Shown: piece by piece, positions 8,822-16,560 of the stretch | Layout of the letters: each line of letters starts with the position of its first letter | Numbering within the stretch: the stretch's first letter is position 1 | From: a bacterium Scap17 | GTDB taxonomy: Bacteria > Pseudomonadota > Gammaproteobacteria > Pseudomonadales > Halomonadaceae | Length of the DNA: 64,000 nucleotides | Direction of reading: 5' to 3' | NCBI GenBank assembly: GCA_013376735.1 | Contig: VINJ01000001.1 | Location: 558,001 to 622,000 of the forward strand | Position numbers and translations under genes: made by a program | The notes under the pieces: model-generated | What the model was told of the DNA's origin: nothing | What the model saw: only the letters and a program-made list of their open reading frames with translations | Databases searched by the model: none

Positions 8822-10955
8822 CGTCATGCCCGTGGAAACCCGGCGAAGCGCTGCTTCCTCCGATCAATTGCTCGCCACGCTCGGCCTGTGGGTCGAGCTG
8901 GGCTGGCTCAGGCGCGTCGATGCCCATCTGGTGCGCTTCATGGCACGTCATGTGCCGGAGGCCCCGGCCAGCGTGCTGCTGGCGGCTGCGCTGGCCAGCC
9001 ACCAGCTGGGGCGCGGACATGTGTGCCTGTCGCTGTCGCGGGCGCTGGCCGAACCACGCGCGACCCTGTCGCTGCCACCGCTGGAGCAGTCCGAGGCGCA
9101 CCTGGCCGAGGTCAGCGTGGCTCTGCCGGAGGCCTTTCTGGCGGATCTCGATGCCACTCGCTGGGCCGAACAGCTGGCGTCATCACGGCTGGTCAGCGTG
9201 CTGGCCCAGGCCGATGCCCCGGCGGGCCATCTGTCGCTGCGCCCGCTGGTGCTGGTGGGCGATCGTCTCTATCTGCGCCGGTACTGGCAGGCCGAGCGGG
9301 AAGTCGCCGCGGGACTGCGTGCGCGGATGGGCCCGAGCGAGGAGGGAGAGACGCGGGTCAGCGATGCGCTGGGTGAGCGCCTGCGCGAGTTGTTCGCCGG
9401 CAATCAGCCGGACCCCCACGGCGAGCCGGACTGGCAGAAGCTGGCCTGCGCCCTGGCGCTGCGTCAGCGCCTGACGGTGATCTCCGGCGGCCCCGGTACC
9501 GGCAAGACCACCACCGTCACGCGCCTGTTGGCGCTGTTGCAGGCACAGGCGCTGGCGGGTGGCGCTGACGGTGGCGAGGGCGAGGGCGAGGGCGAGACGC
9601 AAGGCGCTGAGACAGGCCATCCCCACGAGCGGCGAGCGCTGGATATCCGCCTGGTCGCCCCGACCGGCAAGGCGGCGGCGCGGCTGTCGGAGTCGATCCG
9701 CGGCGCGGTGGCGAAGCTCGAGGTGCCGGACGCGGTTCGCGCCGCCATCCCGCGCGAGGCAAGCACCGTGCACCGCCTGCTGGGCGCGCGTCCGGATTCT
9801 CGCCACTTCCGTCATCACGCCGGCAACCCGCTGGCGCTGGATCTGCTGGTGGTGGATGAAGCCTCGATGGTCGATCTCGACCTGATGGCGGCGCTGCTTG
9901 GCGCGCTGCCCGCTCACGCCCGCCTGATCCTGCTCGGCGACAAGGACCAGCTGGCCTCGGTGGAGGCCGGCGCCGTGCTGGGCGATCTCTGCGAGCACGC
10001 GCTGCCGCCGCGTTACTCACCGGCGCTGTGTGATGACCTCGCCCGTCTGACCGGCGAAACGCTGGAGCAGGCCATCGCCGTGCCTGATGACCAGGACCCG
10101 GAGGAGACCTCAGCGACACGCGGCCGACTCGCCGATCACGTGGTGGTGCTGCAGAAGAGCTATCGCTTCTCCGCCGACAGTGGCATCGGCGCCCTGGCAC
10201 GTGCCAGCAACGCCGGGGATCGTCAGGCGCTGCGCACCGCCTGGAAGACAGGCTACAGCGATATCGCCTGGCTCAAGCTCAGTGGACCGGAAGACCGCGA
10301 TCTGGAAAGGCTGGTGATCAATGGCTATCGCCCGGCGCTGGAGGCCGTGCGTGAGCGGCGCCCGGCGCGTGAGGTGATCGACCTGCTGCTCGAGTTCCAG
10401 CTGCTGTGCGCGCTGCGCCGTGGCCCCTACGGCGTCGATGGCCTCAACCAGCGCGTGGCGCGGGTGCTGATGCGACGTGGACTGATCATTGAGGAGCGCG
10501 GCTGGTACGCCGGGCGTCCGGTGATGGTGACGCGCAACGACCGCGCGCTGGGGCTCTACAACGGCGATGTCGGCATCACCCTGCCGGACCCCGCCGCCGG
10601 GGGGCGTTTGCGCGTGTTCTTTCCGGTCGAGGAGGAGGCGACGCCAGACACCGAGCGTGATGGGCAGGACACCGACATCCAGCGCTTCCACCGTGGCGTA
10701 CGCGCGGTATTGCCGTCACGCCTCGAGGCGGTGGAGACGGTCTTCGCGATGACGGTCCACAAGTCGCAGGGTTCCGAGTTCCGCCATGTGGTATTCGTGT
10801 TGCCTGAAGGCGCCAACCCGATTCTGACCCGCGAGCTGGTCTACACCGGCATCACGCGGGCCAAATCGCGGGTCACGCTGGCGGGCACCCGCCGTGAGAC
10901 GCTGGAAGGTGCCATTGAACGACGCGTGGTGAGAGCCAGCGGGCTGGTGCTCTAG
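8814..10955 (+). CDS. recD: Exodeoxyribonuclease V subunit alpha, RecD
   Basis: RecD is the 5'-3' motor of RecBCD. It shows Walker A SGGPGTGKTTT (Lys231), Walker B LLVVDEASMVDL, the motif ILLGDKDQLASVEAG and the C-terminal FAMTVHKSQGSEF and VYTGITRAK motifs of superfamily 1B helicases. The start at 8814 lies inside the end of recB (ATGTCTGA overlap), which fixes it: the upstream in-frame ATG would extend deep into recB with non-RecD residues. The protein is 713 residues against about 608 in E. coli. A repetitive Gly-Glu insertion follows the Walker A helix at about residues 249-275. It is the last gene of the recC-recB-recD operon. Confidence 0.97.
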   Translation: MSDVMPVETRRSAASSDQLLATLGLWVELGWLRRVDAHLVRFMARHVPEAPASVLLAAALASHQLGRGHVCLSLSRALAEPRATLSLPPLEQSEAHLAEVSVALPEAFLADLDATRWAEQLASSRLVSVLAQADAPAGHLSLRPLVLVGDRLYLRRYWQAEREVAAGLRARMGPSEEGETRVSDALGERLRELFAGNQPDPHGEPDWQKLACALALRQRLTVISGGPGTGKTTTVTRLLALLQAQALAGGADGGEGEGEGETQGAETGHPHERRALDIRLVAPTGKAAARLSESIRGAVAKLEVPDAVRAAIPREASTVHRLLGARPDSRHFRHHAGNPLALDLLVVDEASMVDLDLMAALLGALPAHARLILLGDKDQLASVEAGAVLGDLCEHALPPRYSPALCDDLARLTGETLEQAIAVPDDQDPEETSATRGRLADHVVVLQKSYRFSADSGIGALARASNAGDRQALRTAWKTGYSDIAWLKLSGPEDRDLERLVINGYRPALEAVRERRPAREVIDLLLEFQLLCALRRGPYGVDGLNQRVARVLMRRGLIIEERGWYAGRPVMVTRNDRALGLYNGDVGITLPDPAAGGRLRVFFPVEEEATPDTERDGQDTDIQRFHRGVRAVLPSRLEAVETVFAMTVHKSQGSEFRHVVFVLPEGANPILTRELVYTGITRAKSRVTLAGTRRETLEGAIERRVVRASGLVL

Positions 10956-11016
10956 GCCGGACGCCGACGGATGATCGTCATCTCCGGCTCCGCCACGCTC
11001 GACGGGAGGAGGGGAC

Positions 11017-12258
11017 ATGACGGATGTCAGCAGTCACGTGAAGGAAAGGGCGCAGCCACAGAGCGAGATGCATGCCGTGCCGCTGGCCACGGCGGCCAGC
11101 CAGCTCAAGGACCCACTGGCCGCGGTGGCTGAGCTTGCCCGAACGTTTGATCTGGCGCTGGGAAGTCGTGAGCGGCTCGGCGGGGTGCTGTTCTTCTGCT
11201 CGGCGGATTATCCGCTGGCGGCACTCGGTCAGGCGTTGGCCGCCACCTTCGGCGAGGTACCGGTCAGCGGTTGTACCACCGCCGGCGAGATCACGCCCGA
11301 GGGCTATGCGCGCGGCTCCATTACCGCCATCGGCCTGGCGCGCAGTGACTTCGCGCTGGCACAGGTGCTGATCGATGACCTGGACGGCTTCGATCTTCCG
11401 CGTGCCCAGGCGCTGAGTGATGGCCTGCTGGCGCGCTGTCGCGAGCAGGCCGTGGCACCGGTGATGGGCAACAGCTTCGCGCTGACGCTGCTCGATGGCC
11501 TGTCGAGCAGCGAGGAGCAGGTCCTGGCGACGCTGGATGCGGCGCTGGGCAGCATTCCCGCCTTCGGAGGTTCCGCCGGGGATGACAATCGCCTGTCACA
11601 TACCTATGTCTACGCCGAGGGCGTCTTCCATGATCAGGCGGCGGTCGTGGTGGTGGTCAACACGCGGCTGCCCTTCGAGGTCATCAGCACCCATCACCTC
11701 ACGCCGCTGGCCGACAAGCTGGTAGTGACGGCGGTGGAGCGTGATTCACGCCGCGTGTTGGAGCTGAATGCCGTACCCGCCGCCGAGGAGTACGCCCGGC
11801 TGGCCGGCGTCGCGCCCGAGGCGCTGGATGAGGTGGTCTTCGCGCGTTGTCCGCTGGCGGTGCGCATCGGCGAGGCGCATTACGTGCGCTCCATCCAGCG
11901 CGTGAATGATGATGCCAGCCTGAGTTTCTACTGTGCGGTGGAGATCGGCATCGTGCTCACCGCCATGCAGGCCACGCCGATTCTCGAGCAGCTCGAGCAG
12001 TGCCTGAGCGCGGTGGAGTCACGTCTGGGGGCGCCTGCGCTGACCATTGGCTGCGACTGCTTCCTGCGACGCATGGAGATCGAGGCACTGGGGCTGGAGG
12101 ATGAGGCCTCACGGATGCTCAGGCGGCATCGGGTGATCGGCTTCAATACCTACGGTGAGCAGCACCGCGGCATGCACATCAACCAGACCTTCACCGGCGT
12201 GGTGATCGGCCAGCGCCGCTTGGTTGTCGACGGCATGGGAGGAGAGGATGGCGCCTGA
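11017..12258 (+). CDS. FIST domain sensor protein, NosP-like
   Basis: A 413-residue soluble protein with FIST_N (about residues 55-250, with SGCTTAGEI and FGGSAGDD) followed by FIST_C (about 255-400, ending GFNTYGEQHRGMHINQTFTG). In Pseudomonas and Vibrio, FIST proteins next to a histidine kinase are NosP haem proteins that sense nitric oxide and inhibit the partner kinase. This gene overlaps the following kinase gene by 11 bases, the same arrangement. A strong GGAGGAGGGG site precedes the ATG. The family and the operon are clear; haem and NO binding are inferred from the neighbourhood. The 61-base gap after recD contains no clear terminator, so read-through from recD is possible. Confidence 0.85.
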   Translation: MTDVSSHVKERAQPQSEMHAVPLATAASQLKDPLAAVAELARTFDLALGSRERLGGVLFFCSADYPLAALGQALAATFGEVPVSGCTTAGEITPEGYARGSITAIGLARSDFALAQVLIDDLDGFDLPRAQALSDGLLARCREQAVAPVMGNSFALTLLDGLSSSEEQVLATLDAALGSIPAFGGSAGDDNRLSHTYVYAEGVFHDQAAVVVVVNTRLPFEVISTHHLTPLADKLVVTAVERDSRRVLELNAVPAAEEYARLAGVAPEALDEVVFARCPLAVRIGEAHYVRSIQRVNDDASLSFYCAVEIGIVLTAMQATPILEQLEQCLSAVESRLGAPALTIGCDCFLRRMEIEALGLEDEASRMLRRHRVIGFNTYGEQHRGMHINQTFTGVVIGQRRLVVDGMGGEDGA

Positions 12259-13693
12259 TACGCCGCTGACAGATTCCCGAAAGGACGCCCTGAGCGCCGA
12301 ACTCGCCGCCCTCAAGGCGCGCAATCGCCAGCTGGAGAAGATCAATGCCGCACTGATCGAGCGGGTCGAATCCAGCAGTCCTTCACCGAGCGCGCCCTAC
12401 GCCGCCTTCGAGCATGCGGTACTGCTGGCGGATCAGGTGCGCGAGCGCACCGATGCCCTGCATCGCACCCTCGATGAGCTGGGAGCGCTCAATCGACGCC
12501 TCACCGCCGCCAAGGCCGCCGCCGAGGCGGCCAATCACTCCAAGACCCGCTTTCTCGCCGCCATCAGCCATGACCTGCTGCAACCCCTGAATGCCGCCCG
12601 GTTGTTCACAAGCACCCTGGAAGAGCAACTGGTGAGGCTGGAGATGAACCAATCCCTGCAGAGCGATGCCACTTCGGGTGACGCTTCGCCCGGCGAGCTG
12701 GTGGCGCGGCTGGGGCGCTCGCTGTCAGATGTTGAGAGTCTGCTGGGCACGCTGGTCGATATCTCGCGGCTGGATGCCGGCGTGCTGACGGCGGATGTCG
12801 CCGTCTTCCCGGTGCGTGAGCTTCTGGATGTGCTCGCCGAGGAATATCGCCAGCTGGGTGCCGCCCGTGGGCTCAAGCTGCATTACGTGGCCAGTCATCT
12901 GAGTATCGAGTCGGACCTGCAATTGCTGGCGCGAGTGGTGCGCAACTTCCTGAGCAATGCGCTGCGCCATGTGCCGGATGGCCGGGCACGCGGGCGGGTG
13001 CTGCTGGGGTGTCGGCGTCGCGATGACTGGCTGGAGATCACCGTGGCCGACAACGGCCCCGGCATCGCCGAGCATCAGCGCGAGGTGGTCTTCCAGGAAT
13101 TCCGACGTCTGGCGCCGCGCCGGGACAACGAGCAGCGCGGCCTCGGGCTGGGGCTGGCGATCGTCAAGCGCATCACCGGCCTGCTGGAGCACCCCCTGTC
13201 GCTGACCAGCACGCCGGGGCGCGGCGCCGCCTTCGCGGTGCGCGTGCCGATTCGTCAGCCTGCCAGTGTGGAGGGCTCGGCGGCTGACGCCTCTTCTCCC
13301 GGCCAGCCTTGCGCGTCACCGCTCGCGCAGCCGCTACTCGATACCGTTATCTGGGTGGTCGAGGATGATCGAGAGGTATGCGCCGGCATGCAGTCATTGC
13401 TCGGGGGCTGGGGCGCGAGTGTTTACTGCGCCGAGGATGCCGAGGTGCTGTTGCAGCAGGCCGTGGCCGCGCCGCAGGTCTTGATCGTCGATCATCAGCT
13501 CGGCGAAGGGCAGCCCGATGGCCTCAAGCAGGCGCAACGTCTGCGACAACGCTGGCCGGGCTTGCCGGTGGTGGTGATCAGCGCGGATCACTCGGCACCG
13601 CTCAAGGCCAGGGCGCGTGCGCTCGGTTTCGGTTTTCTGCTCAAGCCGGTCAAGCCGCTGCGTCTGCGCCAGTTGCTGGTCAATTGTCGCTAG
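12248..13693 (+). CDS. Hybrid histidine kinase, NahK/ErcS'-like, lacking PAS domains
   Basis: The 481-residue protein has an N-terminal coiled-coil region (about 15-100), a HisKA dimerisation domain with the phospho-acceptor His108 in FLAAISHDLLQPLNAARLF, a HATPase_c domain (NFLSNALRHV, ADNGPGIA, RGLGLGLAIVKRI) and a C-terminal receiver (VVEDDREV, acceptor Asp in LIVDHQLG, Lys in FLLKPVKP). The SHDLLQPLNAARLF box is typical of NahK/ErcS'-type kinases, which transfer phosphate to HptB or to NarL-type regulators. No transmembrane segment and no PAS domain is visible, so input probably comes from the overlapping NosP-like protein. The ATG at 12248 has a GGAGG site inside the end of the previous gene; starting here gives the 11-base overlap. 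Confidence 0.88.
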   Translation: MAPDTPLTDSRKDALSAELAALKARNRQLEKINAALIERVESSSPSPSAPYAAFEHAVLLADQVRERTDALHRTLDELGALNRRLTAAKAAAEAANHSKTRFLAAISHDLLQPLNAARLFTSTLEEQLVRLEMNQSLQSDATSGDASPGELVARLGRSLSDVESLLGTLVDISRLDAGVLTADVAVFPVRELLDVLAEEYRQLGAARGLKLHYVASHLSIESDLQLLARVVRNFLSNALRHVPDGRARGRVLLGCRRRDDWLEITVADNGPGIAEHQREVVFQEFRRLAPRRDNEQRGLGLGLAIVKRITGLLEHPLSLTSTPGRGAAFAVRVPIRQPASVEGSAADASSPGQPCASPLAQPLLDTVIWVVEDDREVCAGMQSLLGGWGASVYCAEDAEVLLQQAVAAPQVLIVDHQLGEGQPDGLKQAQRLRQRWPGLPVVVISADHSAPLKARARALGFGFLLKPVKPLRLRQLLVNCR

Positions 13694-13874
13694 CCGCTCA
13701 CGGAAGTGCTGTAAGAAGCGCTGCAAGAGATGCTGTAAAGGGGAAGGGAAGAGAGCGCTGGAAAGAAATTGAGGGGGCACAAGAAGGGGCTGGAAGGGAG
13801 CGCTGAGAAAGGCAATGGCAAATAAACGTCCGTCACAGGGCGATTGAAAGTGCCTATCGGATATCACGCTTGTT

Positions 13875-13893
13875 TTTAATGAGAATCAATGGC
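13875..13893 (+). promoter_or_regulatory. Candidate Fur box upstream of the Nramp transporter
   Basis: The 19-mer TTTAATGAGAATCAATGGC matches the Fur consensus GATAATGATAATCATTATC at 13 of 19 positions, mainly in the left half. It lies about 85 bases before the mntH start, in an otherwise AT-richer stretch of the 283-base gap after the kinase gene. Iron control of an Nramp Mn/Fe importer would be expected in this group, but one moderate match is weak evidence. Confidence 0.4.
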
Positions 13894-13976
13894 GTTTGGG
13901 GTGTATGCTTGTCACATAGCCTCCCGCATATTTCCTTATCTGTTCGCGGGTCATTGATCTGGCAGGTTTTCCCCCC

Positions 13977-15305
13977 ATGCTGAATGTCATGTCCGATAAA
14001 TCCGTACGTCATGCCGCAAGCGTGTCACTGGGCAGCGATGGCGACGCCTCTGCTGCCGGTGGTGCGCGCACAGCTCCCCCTGTCCGTGTCGCTGGCCGCC
14101 TGCGCCGCGCCTTGCCATTCCTCGGCCCGGCGATGATCGCTGCCGTCGCCTATATCGACCCGGGCAACTTCGCGACCAATCTCGAGGCCGGTTCCCGTTA
14201 TGGCTACGCCCTGTTGTGGGTGGTGCTGTGGGCCAATCTGATGGCGATGTTGATCCAGACCCTGTCGGCGCGGCTGGGGCTGGCGACCGGCAAGAATCTG
14301 GCCGAGGTCATCCGTGAACGCTTCCCGCGTCCGGTGGTATGGGCCTTCTGGGTGCAGGCGGAGATCGTCGCCATCGCGACCGATCTGGCTGAATTCCTGG
14401 GGGCGGCGCTGGCCTTCAATCTGCTGTTCGGGCTCAGCATGCTGGAAGGGGCGCTGCTGACCGGCGCCATCACCTATGCGGTACTGGTGATGCAGCGTTT
14501 CGGCTTCCGCATGATGGAAATGATCATCGGCGCGATGATACTGGCGGTCTCGGCGGGCTTCCTGCTCGAGATCATCCTCAGCCGACCGCCGGTGGAGCCG
14601 ATCATCCATGGCCTGTTGTCCCCGGACTTTCCGGATAGCCACGCCATCTTCCTGGCGGCCGGCATTCTCGGTGCCACCGTGATGCCCCATGTCATCTACC
14701 TGCATTCCGCGCTGTCCCAGAATCGCATCCGGGTGCGTGACAGCGGGCAGCGTCGTCGCGTGATGGGCTACTACCGTCTGGATGTCATCCTCGGCATGGC
14801 GCTGGCGGGGCTGATCAACATGGCGATGCTGGTGCTGGCCGCCAAGGTCTTCCATGGCAACGGCGAGACCGGCGTGGCCTCCATCACCGAAAGCTACAAG
14901 CTGCTGTCACCGCTGATGGGGCAGGATGCGGCGAGTCTCATCTTCGGATTCACGCTGCTGCTGGCGGGGCTGTCCTCCTCCATCGTCGGCACCCTGTCCG
15001 GTCAGGTGGTGATGCAGGGCTTCGTCAACTTCCGCATACCGATGTGGCTGCGCCGCGTGATCACCATGGCGCCGGCCATCGCCATCATCCTGATGGAGTT
15101 GCCGGAGCAGCAGGTGCTGGTCGCAAGCCAGGTGGTACTCAGCTTCGGGATTCCCTTCGCGCTGGTGCCGCTGTTGATGTTCACCGCCAATCGCCGCCTG
15201 ATGGGAGACCTGGTCAACCGTCACTGGGTGACGGCCATCGGGGTGCTGGTCGCGGCGATCATCATCCTGCTCAATGGCTATGTGCTGGTCGGCGAGCTGA
15301 TGTAG
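13977..15305 (+). CDS. mntH: Nramp-family divalent metal:proton symporter, MntH
   Basis: An inner-membrane importer of Mn2+/Fe2+ of the Nramp family, 442 residues with about 11 hydrophobic helices. The metal-binding signature DPGN (residues 61-64) in helix 1 and the MPH motif in helix 6 (ATVMPHVIYLHSAL), both needed for metal coordination, are intact. The first 40 residues are a polar Ser/Ala-rich extension. The ATG at 13977 follows GGCAGG at a 9-10 base distance; an in-frame ATG at 13989 is the alternative. A Fur-like box lies upstream. The gene separates the NosP/kinase pair from the NarL-type regulator. Confidence 0.92.
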   Translation: MLNVMSDKSVRHAASVSLGSDGDASAAGGARTAPPVRVAGRLRRALPFLGPAMIAAVAYIDPGNFATNLEAGSRYGYALLWVVLWANLMAMLIQTLSARLGLATGKNLAEVIRERFPRPVVWAFWVQAEIVAIATDLAEFLGAALAFNLLFGLSMLEGALLTGAITYAVLVMQRFGFRMMEMIIGAMILAVSAGFLLEIILSRPPVEPIIHGLLSPDFPDSHAIFLAAGILGATVMPHVIYLHSALSQNRIRVRDSGQRRRVMGYYRLDVILGMALAGLINMAMLVLAAKVFHGNGETGVASITESYKLLSPLMGQDAASLIFGFTLLLAGLSSSIVGTLSGQVVMQGFVNFRIPMWLRRVITMAPAIAIILMELPEQQVLVASQVVLSFGIPFALVPLLMFTANRRLMGDLVNRHWVTAIGVLVAAIIILLNGYVLVGELM

Positions 15306-15397
15306 GGCCTATGTTCCAGGCTCTATGTCCCAAGCCCTATTTCCCAGTGTCTGTGCCCCTGTGAGAGACAAGAGTCCTGTGGGTAGCAGGCCCATGA

Positions 15398-15443
15398 AAC
15401 GCCCCGCGGTGCGCCTCACTCATGAGCGCCTCGGCGGGGCGTT
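15398..15443. terminator. Bidirectional hairpin between mntH and the regulator gene
   Basis: A perfect 10-bp stem (AACGCCCCGC at 15398-15407 with its complement at 15434-15443) brackets the stop codon of the convergent regulator gene, so the right arm encodes its last residues. There is no long T run on either side. Confidence 0.55.
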
Positions 15444-16222
15444 GCGCGTTTCGGCAAGGCCGGGGACGCATCCGTGTCAGACATGGCAGCCAGGGCGTGG
15501 CTGGCCAGCAGGATTGCCTGCACCCGGCTGGTGACCTCCAGCTTGTGCAGGATGGCGGACACGTGCGACTTCACCGTGGTTTCCGCCACGCCCAGCTGCC
15601 AGGCGATCATCTTGTTGGATTCGCCCAGCACCATGCGCTCCAGCACGCCACGTTGCTTGGTGGTGAGGGTCTGCCAGCGCCGCGCGAATTCCGGCTCGCT
15701 GAGGCTCGGCACCAGTTGAGGCGCCGGCGGTGGCAGCGATGTCGATGATGCTGCCGATGTTGATGCTGATGCCGACGGTGCCGAGAGCGAGGCTGGACGT
15801 GGCGCAGCGCGCATCAACTGGGCAGGCACGTAGACTTCCCCTGCCAGCATGCGCGCGAGCGCCTCGCGCAATACCTCCGCCGAGCTCGACTTGGAGAGGT
15901 AGCCCACCGCGCCGAGTGACAAGGCCTCCAGCACCGTCTCGCGTGCCTCGTGGGCGGAGAGAATCGCCACCGGCAGCCAGTCTGCCTCCTGGCGCAATCG
16001 CCTCAGGCCTTCCAGGCCATGGCTGTCGGGCAGGTCGAGATCCAGCAGCAGCAGGTCGAGGCTATCGGCGTGCACATCGATGAGGCTGAGCGTTTCGGCG
16101 AGACTGGCGGCCTGCAGCAGCTCGTAGGGCGCCGCCGAGGCGTCAGCGACGCTCAGACTCAGGGTACGACTGATGGCGTCACGGAACAGCGGATGGTCAT
16201 CCGCGATCAACAGACGGTACAT
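15416..16222 (-). CDS. NarL/FixJ-family response regulator, AgmR/ErbR-like
   Basis: A 268-residue DNA-binding response regulator. The receiver domain (1-about 125) has the acidic pair in LLIADDHPLF, the acceptor Asp in LLLLDLDLPD and the conserved Lys in GYLSKSSS. A Ser/Ala/Pro-rich linker (about 145-175) leads to a LuxR-type helix-turn-helix (LTTKQRGVLERMVLGESNKMIA, then VAETTVKSHVSAIL). The N terminus MYRLLIADDHPLFRDAI is close to AgmR/ErbR of Pseudomonas, which control ethanol and glycerol oxidation genes together with NahK/ErcS'-type kinases. It lies divergent from an exaC-like gene, its likely target. AGGAG precedes the start. Phosphorylation by the kinase at 12.2 kb is inference. Confidence 0.87.
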   Translation of the reverse strand: MYRLLIADDHPLFRDAISRTLSLSVADASAAPYELLQAASLAETLSLIDVHADSLDLLLLDLDLPDSHGLEGLRRLRQEADWLPVAILSAHEARETVLEALSLGAVGYLSKSSSAEVLREALARMLAGEVYVPAQLMRAAPRPASLSAPSASASTSAASSTSLPPPAPQLVPSLSEPEFARRWQTLTTKQRGVLERMVLGESNKMIAWQLGVAETTVKSHVSAILHKLEVTSRVQAILLASHALAAMSDTDASPALPKRATPRRGAHE

Positions 16223-16560
16223 GGAGGCTCCTGGCCGGTAACGGGCGATATCTTGAGCATAACGTCATGGCGTGGTGTCGTGCCTTGCGGCCTTCGCGGT
16301 ATGGCGGCCTTCGCGGTATGGCGGCGTTCGTGTCTCCTCGCTTTTCTCCTCCCAAGGGATGAGACGGTCTCCACCCATGGGGGCATGTCGGGATCGGCGT
16401 GAGTGAACAAGACTGTGAAAGTCGTCTGATCAAGTAGTCATTGATGCAGTCATTGACGGTCAGGTGATGGACAGGAGCGCCACCTCCTGTTCAGGACATC
16501 GACAACAACAGGCCGTCGATCACGAGCGCCACTCGTGAATCCGGCCAACAGGAGTTCGCC
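16223..16560. other. Divergent intergenic region, regulator / aldehyde dehydrogenase
   Basis: No gene is seen. It must hold the divergent promoters of the NarL-type regulator and the aldehyde dehydrogenase. It contains a 17-base direct tandem duplication (16288-16304 and 16305-16321) and a 7-bp hairpin (16471-16477 with 16484-16490) in the probable leader of the dehydrogenase mRNA. I could not place a convincing -10/-35 or sigma54 element. Confidence 0.5.

Noticed and set aside
16223-16560. Sigma54 promoter before exaC
   Set aside because: No GG-N10-GC pair with the flanking TGGCAC and TTGC bases was found at proper spacing.
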